64,000 bases of DNA, taken from Archilochus colubris. Its lineage: Eukaryota; Chordata; Aves; Apodiformes; Trochilidae. Shown here in pieces: positions 22,401 through 35,100 of the stretch. The notes under the pieces are model-generated. The model did no database searches, had not been told where the DNA came from, and was given only the letters and a program-made list of their open reading frames with translations. Within the stretch, counting starts at the first letter, position 1, and each line of letters opens with the position of its first letter. Both the position numbers and the translations under genes were made by a program. Location: the NCBI GenBank assembly GCA_023079485.1, contig CM041085.1:94251115-94315114 (forward strand). The letters are read 5' to 3'.

Positions 22401-25309
22401 ATAATGCAGGTAGTTACAGGTTCTCCTCTTCCTCTGTTCAAGCCAGAGGAAGAAATTGAGTATTTTTTTTTTTTCCCTTGATAAGTAGTTTCCCTGTACA
22501 ATAGCAGAACTGTACTACAGCAACATGTTATGAATGACAAACAAGTCTGTTCATCTGTTTCTGGGTTTACTTTATCCATATCGAGTGTTCACCTTAACAA
22601 TTTTACGGTTCAGTTCATAGAAAATTGAAAAAAACACAACAGTGCACTAGGAAGTTTCTATCCCAGAATAATAATGGTTCAGATTGCCACTTTTATTTCA
22701 GCAACCTCTTTCCCAAGAGTCAGAACCTTGAGTCTGCAGGCGCAGAAGAACTCCTGATGATTTATAAATTCAGGAGTGAGGATCATTTTTGCTTGAATAT
22801 TGTTCCTGAAATCTTAATGACTAGTTTAGATTCAGTGTTAGACAAAATTTTCTGAATGTTACAAGCAAATAGTAAAATGGGTTGTACAATCAGTGAGTTA
22901 TTTGGAAACAGACGTCTCAGAGCCTCAGGAAGCAGTTAACATCTTGAAAAATTGGGAAATGCCACATTGTTGAATTGCTCTGATTCAGAGCCAGACTTTG
23001 ATTTGAGAAGGTGACTTCTGAAGTCTGCTTTAGGATGTATACATGTATAGACACTTTGTGATTGCCCTCCAAATTGTCTGGAATGCTAGTTTTGCTTCAG
23101 AATTGTGGAGCTGAGTTGTGAATATAGTACTGTGCTAACAGAGCTATAAAGCTTTGGGGCCAAAACTCACTACAGCTGACTCTGAGCACTGGCATCATGG
23201 TACATACCTCAGCAAAAGACTTTGGAGACATGCTTTATCTAGTAATGAGACAAATAATAAACCCTTTATAATAAACTCTAGGCAGCAAAATTCAGGAATA
23301 TTCTTTTTATTTCTTTGAAAAAACACCTGCACAAATTTACTCGTGTGTTTGACTTCTAGATGTCTTTGATATCCTCTCAATCCAGCTGTCCATGAGACAT
23401 GGCATTTATTTCTGTACTTGCAATTCATTAATTTTTGTATTTTTGAACCAAGTGCATATCTTACCATGTGCCTACATTAAAGCAAACCCTAGAACTACAT
23501 GTAAAAGAATCAAAGTTAGTTCAACTTTTCCTCACAGTATCTGACTTGAAATTTGTTTTGTCAGAGTTCTTCTTCATCCTCTTAAAGAGCTCATGCAGGG
23601 AGCACAACAATGTACATACATAAATTTATAATGCTTACGCAATGGATTTTTCAGCATCTTGGGAAAACCCTTTTGAGATAACCCTGTTATCTTGTTGTGT
23701 ATACAGAAATCTGTGGGAGACACAAGTTAACTCTGCGCTGATCAAAATTGTCTCATATTGGAAAACATCTTTAACCAACTCTGTTGTGCTGTACAGGTCA
23801 TAACACTGCCTGGCAGGGGGAAGATTAAGCTCTGTAACAAACAAGCTTAAACCTCTTTCAGTTTCTGAGAAATAGAAGCTGGTTTTAAAAGTTGCATATG
23901 TGGTTAAGAGTACATTTTTTGACAAACATAACTGAAACGTAACATTTTTTTCTACACTTTCTGAACAAGCATAAAATGAAATGGATCCAGAGGTTAATGA
24001 GGAGTTGCTTTGTATTTCTTTCTTGCTGTAACCTTGTGAAGGCACTCTATTAGAGCTGCAAGAATGTGACACATTTAATTTCATCAACATAGATTACTTC
24101 AAACAAACTGCTTTGAAGGAGAGGTATGTTTTTTTTGTTGCAGTTTGAAACTATTTACTTTCTTGGTAACTTATTCTCTTGGTCTCATCTCATATAAGGC
24201 CTCTCCAAAAAGTAATTTAAAATACCATTATTAAGATCTGTTGGTTTGTTTTGGTTTTTCTGTAGGATTTTATTGGTTTCTTGGGGCAATATTTGCTAGG
24301 TTTTGTTTGTTTATTTTTTTGTCTTTATCTATTCCTGTTATTAGTCTCTGACAAGACTTTATTTTGCATCTCCCTTTTTTGTGAGTGTATGATGTTGGGA
24401 ACAATGTTCATACTTCATTTTTGTGTCTATGTAGTGGATGTGGAATATTTCTTCAGTATAGCATCTCAGAGATCTCTTTTTCACAGTAGTCTCTCATTTT
24501 CTGTTTCTTTTCCAGCATAATGTAATCTGGGCAGGGAAAAGTCTTGGTTGTAAAATGAAGTATATGAGCTCTGTAAGATGAATAGTAGTTATTAATCTTA
24601 TTACAGGTATTTGTAATAATCATTCAATCTTCTTACCTGTTCAAAACACAGTAAATTGGTTCTTAGATTCTTAAAACCTCTCTGATACACTGAAAAGTCA
24701 TTGCCTTTAACCTTCTCTCATTGTCTCTTGCTTCTGATTTGACCTGTGAAAGTGATCTAATGTCTTTTAATCAGCAGTCCTAGTTTTGTGATTATAAAAA
24801 TAAGCAATTTCTTCTTTAAATCATTCATATAGAAGATTTTTTTTTTTTTAAGTCTCTGTGTGTGAATTTCAGTTCATATGTTTTGTGTTTGGTTTTATTT
24901 TCTGAATTTTTCTTTTTGTCACTTTTTTCTGATATGACCTTGCTATAGATTTTTACTAAGCCTTGTATTCAGCAGTTTTAGTATTTGGTTTAAGACAGTG
25001 TTCTCCAAACCCTTGAATACTCATAAAGGTGGTGGTCACTCTGAGGTTGAGTAGGCATCTTCACCTACTTGTGCCAGGACTACCTGGCTATGGTTCAATA
25101 ATATGAGATAATATTTTGCTTCATGCTGACTGGCCTCACTGCTTTAGTATCTTTGCAATGACACCTGAGAAGATGCATTTCATCTGTTCCTATGATTACT
25201 TCTATCTCTGAATTCTATTCAATCCAATATGGAAAATACAATTTAATGAATCCTGGTCCTGAATTTTAGCTCTAAAAAATTCATTTGTCCCTCAAGAAAG
25301 CAGGTGGCA

Positions 25310-25680
25310 AGAGCAGGGTGCAATAAGAAGGCAGGCATAAGCAATGAGTGTATCAACACGGAGCTGGGATGCAGGGTAGCAAGTCTGTAGCAGGATCAGG
25401 GTCAAGGCTGGGGTCAGGATCAGAGGCATTCTGTCCATCATCTGACAGATCTGCTGTGTAGAGACAGATTTGAGGCCAAGCCAGGGTCAGCCCTTTGGAA
25501 GTCCAAGGCAGATTCCAGGCACAGCTGCAGTGCAGCATGGAGGGGGAATGGTACAGCCACAGCTTAGCAGCACTTCCCAAGGGAGAAGGGTCAGGGCCCC
25601 ACTTCTACCTTTTTTCACAGCTTCTCTTCCCAGAAGAAGACCTGGCCTTGGACTCAGCCCCCAGCTACCTGAACCAGTGA
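25310..25680. other. GC-rich unclassified patch in 36-kb intron
   Basis: About 370 bp much richer in G and C than the surrounding intron, with internal GGGTCAGG/GGTCAAGG/GGTCAGGAT-type short repeats near 25398-25425. Overlapping open frames occur on both strands (112 aa plus, 75 aa minus), a common result of high GC content. I recognise no protein domain, LTR border or CR1 text. It may be a decayed repeat of a family I do not know. Confidence 0.4.
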
Positions 25681-28600
25681 AACTTCTAGAAAGACAGTGT
25701 GTATACAGTTACCTAGGGAAGTGTTGCCTCCCTTGCCTTAGCTTTGTGAAGTTTTGTAAATGGACAAACATTAATGCTTGGGTTAGCATAAATGGACCTG
25801 TAATATAATTCAGCTGTACTTCAGCTGTTCATGTAGTATTTCTGTTTCTTTCAATTTTACTTTCTGGTATGCACAAAGATGTTTATGTGTGACTGCTTTT
25901 TTTGTTTTTAGTTTTGTTTTCTTTCTTCCAAGAATCTTCTAACATCTCTTGGGAAACCAAAGGATTAATAAGCACTGAGAAACTGGAAGTATGAGAAAGT
26001 TAAGGAAAAATCTTCTTTGGTATATATCAGAATAGTAGAACAAGAAGACTGTGCTGCATAAAATGTCAGGGCTTTAAACAGCATTTTATGAGTTTCAAAG
26101 AGCAATAGCTGCACATACTAAATGGAGTCTTCTAATATTTTTATGCAATCTGATTGATTAATGAATGAAGAATAACTGAACACAGTTATCAAAAAGTCAT
26201 GAAGAAAAAATTTATAATTTTGTATCTTAATTTGCTAAAATCCTATACAACTGCAGAGTTATTATTTGCCCAATGGTAATAAAGAAGTACTTCTTTTCCC
26301 CTCTTTTTTCCACAGTAGGTTAGTTTAGAGGTTTCCCTAGGTGTTTGTCAAAATGAAAATTGCACTCTTTAACAAGAAAGTTAGATTTTATTATTTTTAA
26401 ATCTGCAAAATATCAAATAAAACAGACAATGAGTTTTAATGGGATTTTTTTCTCCTCTGGTTAGTTATAACTCTGTTTATTCCTGTCCAGTGTGATAACT
26501 CTACAAATCAGAAAAATGCAAGAATGAATGTACTATAGTTAAGGACAGTGGTCATACCTAATAGAAACATTTTAAACAGAGCTCTGAAGAGAAGTTTCTC
26601 TTTTGTTGATATCTCTCTATATACATTCATATAATACAATATGTAATTAACAGTAATGTGTTATTCGTACTGACATATAAATATACGGTAGCAAATATAA
26701 AAGATATTTCATACAATAATTACATTATAAATATATTTGTTCAGAGGAGTGTATATTCAAACATACAGTGATTTATACTTTTTCTTCACACCATCAGTGC
26801 TCCAGGCCATAACATAGTATCTGTACTTCATGCTTTATGATGCAGTGTCACTGAAAAATGATGCTGGAAATCTAGTACAGTTAAAAAGTTTTACTGAACA
26901 AAAAGTTAAGGAAATAACTCTGTAGTTTGATACTTTTTTCTTAACTATGCTCAATCATTGAAAATTGTGAGTTTATTTTAATTGAGAAATGGCTTTCCTC
27001 CTTCCAACTGGAACCATGAAAAGTCTGGATCTTTGTATGGTGTGGGTGGTATCAAAAGAGGAGTATTCCTTGATGAAAATCACATCACCTCCTTCGATCA
27101 TGACCAGACAGTGTGTGTAGGGATTTCTTTGCCAGCCAGTGAACTAACAGGACAAATAATTTACCACTACCGGATTATGCTGAGATCTTCAGTATTTTTC
27201 ATCCTCGTATTTTAGTTTTTTTTTTAGTCAATAGTATTTCTCCTTTGCCTCTGAGTACCATGTTTCATTACAGAAAAATGTATAATAGTGCTACAACTTC
27301 AAAATGACATTGAATCATAGTGCTCTGTGGGAGGTTTAGTGCATTTCTATGGAGCAGAACTGTTTCTCTTGTATATTTGCAATTAATGAAGAGAAACCAA
27401 AATAAAACGAGACCGGTGCGGCTAATAAAATCTTTCCTACCTGTGTACTAACTCACTAGCATTGCTCTTCTGAAAGACATGTTCTGGAGCTGCTGAATTA
27501 AAAAGGAGACAATTCTGAAACCGAGGATTGTTGTATAATATTGAGTGAAGGTCACCATATTCTTCCTTTTCATAGTCAGTGATACTTCCAAATACAGATA
27601 ATGATGTGAGCCTGTGAGAAACACTAGTGATACTTTCCAATCTGAAGCAGTAAGGTCAAAACAGCAGAGATAAAATATTATCAAATGATGAGCTATTAGG
27701 ATAATTCGCTGCTGTCTTTGATGACCCAATTTTAAGTGAAAAGTGCATCCCAAAACAAAGAACTTCCTTCATCTTTTCATGAAAGTCTGGGATAGAATAT
27801 TCCCCGGCTAGTGTAGGGTTTGGTTACTGGTTTGAAGCAGGGGGCCAGAGCATAGTTATACCACTTTCTGCTTTCTTAAGTAGCAGATGCTGTCATTATG
27901 TAAACTGTTGGGGTGTGATGTTCCTTAGTGACACAGTAGCTAACATGGAACAGAAAGTCTGCTTCCTCCTTTCCTTTTTGGCTAGGTTACTGACACACAA
28001 TAAAATTATAAGTTCAAATATTTTTCTGCTCAATTTCTAAAAAAAACCCAAAACAAACAAACCCATGGAAAAAATAAAAATACAATTTTGATTAATAGTG
28101 CTAATTTCTGCTCTGAAATAGCAACCAGATTTAAATTTCTTAATATTGAACCAAGCAAATAATGTTTTGCTTTTAAGGTTGATTGTTCTAGTTATATAAA
28201 TTGTATTAACATAATTAAAGCAATGTTCTATTTCTAGACTAGTAGAAATACTCTAGAAATAGAGCCCTAATTTCAGTTAATTCAAACAAAATTCAGATTT
28301 TACCCTTTAAAGTACATTGTCCATTCCCAAGAAATAAAACCTATATTCATTGGGGTTGTATTTCAGTTTACTTTTTTCATAGTACAGGACAAAGAATACA
28401 TTCAATTTAAATACTGTAAAGGTTTTTGTGTCAAACACTCTTCCGCGACTTGCTGACTGAGAGTAAAACTGGGTATATTAAATGTGTCATTAACATGACT
28501 GATATTTTAACTTAACAAGTGCCTAGCCAAGTCATGATTAAGGGTCTATTATAAATCCAGAACAACAAATGACATCAGGAAAAAAATCATATAGAAAAGC

Positions 28601-29015
28601 AAACATAGCTTAAAATACCAGTTAAAAGATAGCTAATCCATCAGTACATTCTACGTGCATCCCACCTAACATTTATTTGCTGGCTAGCTACATGGAAAAC
28701 CCCTGATAAAGCCTTTTTTTCCCTGAGAGATATGAAAAGTCATCAGATCACAGTATACCACAGACAAAAGTGACTGGAATTTTGATACATATAACTCCAC
28801 TAAGTGGATTTTCAAATTTTAGAAACTTTGGATCATCTCCAAGAAATCAGCTACCCACAGAGAAAGTTCAGAGATATCTAAAAGATGAAAACTAAACTCA
28901 CCCAGCTACCTCAGAAACTGGGACTGCTCTCCTGTGTAGTAAGCTTGAGCTGAATAACCTTGCTTGAGTTCATTTGGACCTACGACCATGAGCAGTCACC
29001 AGCCACATCATGTTT

Positions 29016-29772
29016 AACAGGGCAGGTGCTGAATTCTGCACCTAGGACAGGGGAGCCCTGGTGGCAAGTACAGACTGGGGAATGAGAGGCTGGAGAGCAG
29101 AGAGGAACCTGGGGTTCCTGGTTGAAGGCAAACTGAATATGCGCCAGAAGTATGCCCTGTCAGCCAAAAGGGCCAACTGTGTCCTAGGGTGCATCAAGCA
29201 CAGCATCAAGGGACAATCCAACTCTGCTCTGTGCTGGTGCAGCCTCACTTTGAGTACTGTGTGAAGTTTTGGGCACCACAGTACAGAAAAAACATCAAGC
29301 TACTGGAGAGCATTCAAAGGAGAGCAACAAGGATGGTGAAGGGTCTGGGAGGGATGACTTATGAGGAGCAGCCGAGGTCACTTGGATTGTTCAGTTTGGA
29401 GAAAAGGAGTCTGAGGGATGACCTCATCCCAGTAAAAGCTTCCTCACGAGGGGAAGGGATGGGACTGGTACTGATTTCTTCACTCCTGTGACTGATGACA
29501 GGACTCGAGGAAATTCTAGGAAGCTGAATCAGGGGAGGTTTAGGTAAATATTAGGAAATGGTTTTTCACCCAGAGGGGGTTGAGCAGTGGAAAAGGTTCC
29601 CCAGGAAAGTGGCCACAGCACTAAACCTGTTTGAGTTAAGAAACGTTTGGATGATGCTCTCAGGCACATGGTGTGATCCTGGGGGTGCCCTACACAGGGA
29701 AAGAAGTTGGACTTGATGATTCTGATGGATCCCTTCCAACTCATTAGATTCCATGATTCCATGATTCTATGA
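29016..29772 (+). mobile_element. CR1 LINE fragment, about 750 bp, with octamer tail
   Basis: Sense-strand CR1 from the AGACTGGGGAATGAGAGGCT block to the tail. Conserved blocks include GCATCAAGCACAGCATCAAG, CTTTGAGTACTGTGTG, GGAGAGCAACAAGGATGGTG, TTCAGTTTGGAGAAAAGGAG and GATGATTCTGATGGATCCCT, ending ATTCCATGATTCCATGATTCTATGA, whose units are the CR1 octamer. A frame at 29189-29491 still reads [20 protein letters not shown] and [19 protein letters not shown], then is broken. This subfamily differs from the copies at 10 and 48 kb. Confidence 0.93.
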
Positions 29773-31945
29773 ATATCTTGAATGTTAAGGCATGCAGTTA
29801 ATACTTGTGGGTCTGGTTAATGAAATCCAGAGATTTTTCTTTTTCTCTTGTTGATCAAATAAGAAAGGAAGGACATAGAAGCACTTATGTCAGAATTTTC
29901 CTAAAGTCTATTTTCAATGTTTTGCATCTTTTTCTTCTGCATCAAATGTATGATTTATTTTTCTTAACATAAGGATTTATATTTGTATTTAAAATGCTCA
30001 TTCTAGATTTATGGAACATATTTGAATAAAAATCTGGGTAGGAAAAGGTAATGTGGGTTTTTTTGTTTGTTTTTTTCTGTTAGACACTTTCTTAGTTATG
30101 AAGCTTTGTTTTGTTCTGTTGTATTTTATGGCTGCTTACTAGGTAGTTAAAATATTTGCTTTTTTATTATCTGCCATCATGTCAAAAGTATTTTTTTTTT
30201 TTGATAAAAAATTGTGGTGTTAATATATTTGGCTTTCACCAATATATGCTTGGGGTTTTTTTAATGTGCTTAGGAATATGTCTACTTGATATATCTTTAC
30301 ATTTTTTCACAATCATTAGAAGTTACCATTATCACAGTGAAATGTTGCTAAGATCCTGACAGCAGATGTGAAGTATGTTTGTCTGGAAATCAAAGACTTG
30401 AGTTTAGCTCATGAAAAGAGAATAACCTGGTTATGTTTAAAACAACATGCTTGCTTTTTGGTAACCATGGCAGCACAGTGAGATTGGCAGAACTTGTCTT
30501 AAAACTTGGAGAAAACACTTACATAAGTAGATCAGAACTAGATCACTACTGATGCCCATAAGTTTTGATTACACTCCAGAGCCTCAGAGAAAAGTAGACT
30601 GAAAAACAGCTTCAGGCTTTTCAGTGATGGGACCCAGAAGCTAATTTTTGAACATAAATAATGCAGTTAGTGCCTGTGTTGACCTGAAGAAACAAAACCC
30701 ATGCCATATTCTTGCTCCTAATAGGACATTTGTTTATTAGGCTTTGTGTGCCATTTTCATTCTACTACCTGAATATAAAAGTCCCGTGCTCCTTGAGCCA
30801 CTTCCTTTTTAGCTGGAAGGCAGGAATGAGAATCAAAAAACAGCATTTGAACAGTTTTCAAAAACCAACAACCAAATAGATATTTTTTGCTCTTTCTGTT
30901 CCCATTTCTCACTTCTATGGGTATTAAGTGTGAAGAGCCTGAGACTGTGAAGTTTCAGATGGCTTCCAGGACTCTGCACTGGCAGTGACTGGGCATGGGA
31001 ACCTAATGCAGTGCTTAAATCACAAAGGACAGACAGTCGTGACATTTTTTGTTTTCATTTTACATTGACTGCCATATGTAGTGATTTTACGTGGTAAAAG
31101 TTAGATTTTTTTCATGGTATTCTGAGCAGGATGGTTTTCCCTTTGATATATCCCTCGGAGGACAAATACAGTGTAAATTTTGCATTTCATGTTGAGTGGA
31201 GAACTGTGGGCAGTTATTTGCATTTTGAGGTGAAAAACAAAACCTTGCCATTTTGCTGCAAGAAAGAGGTATAGGCCACTGTCTTCCCAGTGACCCTTGT
31301 AGATCTCTGAATATAAACCAGATGCAGACTGGAAGTGATGTGAACTGCTGCTATTCTGTTTCTGCAGCTGTTCCTCTCTGTTCTCACAGCGTGCTAGGGT
31401 TTTGAAGCATCAGAGCCCTTGGGATATACAGCACTGGAGAAACCTTCATTTTTCTGTAGTAATTAAGGAAAAAAAACCCAACCACATGAACAAAAAACTT
31501 GTGCCATTGAGAGAAGAGGAAGACAGCTTAGGAAATCAGCTATGGTTACTTGGTCTTCTAACAAGGTTAAAGAAATTTGTGAACTTTCTGCTTTCACCTG
31601 TTGGCCGGGGTGAACACACAGGACAATCATGGGGTGATCTGTTAAGTCCATTTTCTTTCCATTAAGTCATCTGAATAATTTCAGAAGTGTTAGCCATTCT
31701 GCTGCCACTACTGCTGCTGCTGGCATGTCACTGCCAAGCACAAGCACTGCTGGCAGTGTTGCTCTCTGCCCATCTTCCCTTCCTTCCTCCTTTTCATCTA
31801 TGGGGTAATCTCAAAAAAGACATAAATCCCAGTTACAGTCAGTTCTTATTTTTTTTATATTACTATTTTCTACAATATGAGTAAAGATATCCAGGGCATA
31901 AAATGTACCTCTAATTATTGACAGTCCTTATTGGATAAATCAAGT

Positions 31946-32182
31946 GTAGAATCATGGAATGATAGAATGGTTTGGGTTAGAAAGCAGCTTTTTTGGTAAC
32001 TTAGTCCAACACCCCCTTCAATGATCAGAGCCATTTCAACCAGATGCGATTGCTCAAAGCCTTGTCCAACCTGACCTTAAAGTTTTCCAGGGATGAGACA
32101 TCTACCATCTCTCTGGACAACCTATTCCAGTATTTCACCACTCTCATTATTTAAAAAATTCTCTTCTTTACATTGAATCTGA
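31946..32182 (-). mobile_element. CR1 LINE 3' end, antisense
   Basis: Starts at the tail (AGAATCATGGAATGATAGAA), followed by GTTAGAAAGCAGC, AGTCCAACACCCCCTTCAA, CCAACCTGACCTTAAAG and CCTATTCCAGTATTTCACCA. About 235 bp of the extreme 3' end only. Confidence 0.88.
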
Positions 32183-35100
32183 AAGAAACTGCATTTCATT
32201 ATAAAGGAGCTGAACTGCATTGTTATAGTTGCAGACTCATATGGTTCAGTTCAATTAGCACAGTGATTTTTTTTGCCTGACTGACATTTTTATATATGCA
32301 GACATAAAATAGCATAGCCCTGTGTCATGTGTTTTTGTTCATTAGTGTGGGGGCTGCTGTCCTAGAAGTCCTAACACTGTAATAAAATATGATTGCTACA
32401 ATCACAACCTAACTAGATCTTACTTGTTTCTTTTGTCGAAGCCAGGGAACTGGCTTTTCACTTCAGTAGTCTACATCGATTTATATTTCTGTTTAACAGC
32501 AGAAGATTGTCATGGGTGAAATGAGACTTGTCAGCCTCAGCAAGAGAAGCAGGTATTAATCTCTAAACCGATCTCAAAATGAAATTCCCATTTTTAAGAA
32601 ACTCTAGCAGTGGCAATAATATTACAAACTATCTGTTTCAAATTATTTAGGGAAAAACATGATTTTTGAGTGCACTTTAGTGTTGAGCTAGCTTCAAAAG
32701 CCTCGTCCACAGTACAGGATAATTTCCCTCAAATAATTACCATGAGCTCCATTTCAAACAATGAAAAAATGAGCTGGTGTGATACTGGCTAGAAATGGCT
32801 CACTCATAAAAGGTACTTTAGACTGGTTTAAAGAGACAAGGGAGATTCTTCCATCAAGTTGGGAGACTTTAGAGAATTTGATTAACAGTTAGGTTTTTTA
32901 GAAGGACTATTGAAAACTTACCGAAAGGCAATGAAATTCCTGGCTGTATTATTATATATAATACTTATACTACATATAAATACAGAATATAATAATCTAT
33001 AACTCAATGTATTTTGTCTGTGGTTAGAAAACTCCAACCAACCCTTAAAAAAAGCAGATCATCTGCACATGACACTGTCAATCATTGGTGCAAACAGCTA
33101 TATCTTTAAATTAATTTGGGAATCATGCTTTAATCAAAAACCTATCAATTTTATGTTGTGATAGAGTTTTTCAGCTATGTAAGCAACTGTAAGGAAGGCA
33201 TGATGATTTTCAAAAGGTGATCAAGTAGCAGAACCTCAAAAAGAAATAAATTGTTTTTTCATATCTTTTTGTATGGAGGCCAAAAATGTTATTCCAGGCT
33301 CGTCTCAGCTTTCTTAAACTGTGAGGTCTGGAATATATTTGAGGAGTCAGTATAACCTTTTTGCTACTTTCCATCAAGAATTAACAGGTTGACATGAATA
33401 AATTACTGATTCTGTGTAAAAAAAGATGAGAAGGAATTATGAATTATTAGTCTGACATTTCATCTGAATAAACAGACCTGCCAGAGTGATTTAGGTTACA
33501 TATTCAGGAGAAAAGTGTGTTTCTGACACATAGATGCCATAGAAAATTGTGATAAATTACTTTGGGGTGTTTTTTTTATTATTATTGTCATAGTGAGGGA
33601 ACATGTTGCAGCTGACATCCACCCTGCTAATCTCAATGAAGTGAAGAGTCAAGCTGAAATAATCTTTTAAAATTTTGTGCTACATATCTTAAAGATACGT
33701 GGCACAAAGATGTCCTGAGTCTGAGATGCTGTACACAGCTACACATCATCTTGTAAAAAAGAAAAGCATCAATTTTGACATTTTCTAGTTAATTTCTCTA
33801 TAAATTGAAACTGAGGCTTTGCAGAATTAGCAAAAATGTTGGAACATGTATTTTTATTTGGAGAAATTATTTGCTCTGAGGTTACTGTATCTGTGATACG
33901 GTAATATACTCTTTTTGAATCCTGTCCCTAATTAAAGCAGTTATAGATAGACAATTTAGGGCATGAGACATTCTAGGTTTATTTCAAGTATGATTTTTTT
34001 TACTCTGTGTAAAAAAAAAATCAGACAAATTATGTAATGTTGCTATTCTAGATCTCTCACTTTGATTTGAAAAATAGAATTCTGTCTTTTGAAGTAGTGT
34101 CATGTAATATCCACTTTGCAGATTCATGGTATCTAAATGTCAGTTTAGGTAATCTTAATAGCTACTGGGCTTTTTCAAGTGAGTTATACAATCAATTTCA
34201 TTTATTTTTGTCACCCAAGACCTGAAAAATTGTAAAGAACATATGTTTAAGAGAAATAAAACAGCTCTGAGTTTTCTGGTGTGGTCTTTTTCATACAAAC
34301 TTCCGTGTATTTCCTGGTGCTTACACACAATGTGACAATAATTTTTTTGCTGAGCAGGAGCCTGAAAAGTGCATGAAGGAATTACTACTTCTATTACTGC
34401 TAGAATTAATACTAAAATTCATAAATCCTATCGCCAGAATTAGGCATTTTATACTAACTTGTATGGCCATGATATACGTTTGAATTTAGCCTTTTAAATG
34501 CTACTTTAAACCTGAAGCCCTTTGTGGATTTAGAAGATGAAGTGACCACTGAAGGAGCAATCCACTATTGTTATGTGTTTCGAATATTAAATTGGGAATT
34601 CTTGGAAACTTTAAGTCTTATCCAACTTTGGGTATACCCACAAACATTGTATATGGATTTAACTTACAGAACTTCAACCTGCAATAGTGCAAAGTTTAGT
34701 TGGAATATACTTACCTTATTTCTTGTGAGGATTGTTCATCCCTTACAGCTGTTGTAGCTACACATTATATATTTATTCTAGCCAGTAAAATGCAGTTCTT
34801 AGAATGTCAGCACTAAATTTCAATCACAAGCACTACCGGACAGTGTAGATTTAGTCCTAAAAACTTAATTTATGTATATACATGTAATTATTTATTTTAC
34901 AATACAATGTATCTTTTACTGAAAACAATGCCACTAAAAATTTTTAGCTGATCTATTAAGCACAGAAATTAGATCCTTAAAATTAACAGCTTTGTTCTAT
35001 TTTACGCCTTTGGAATGCCTCACCTCTTTCTTTTCCACTTGAACTAGGAGACAAACACTTATTGATAGATTCAATCTCTTACCCCTTCCATGATTAGACT

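Noticed and set aside
23635..24090. 151-aa minus-strand open frame, the longest outside CR1 and GC-rich patches apart from CR1 frames
   Set aside because: No recognised motif, no promoter or splice context, AT-rich intron; consistent with a chance frame.
26982..27215. 77-aa open frame with mixed residues in the 36-kb intron
   Set aside because: No cysteine pattern or splice-phase fit for CSMD1 and no recognised family.
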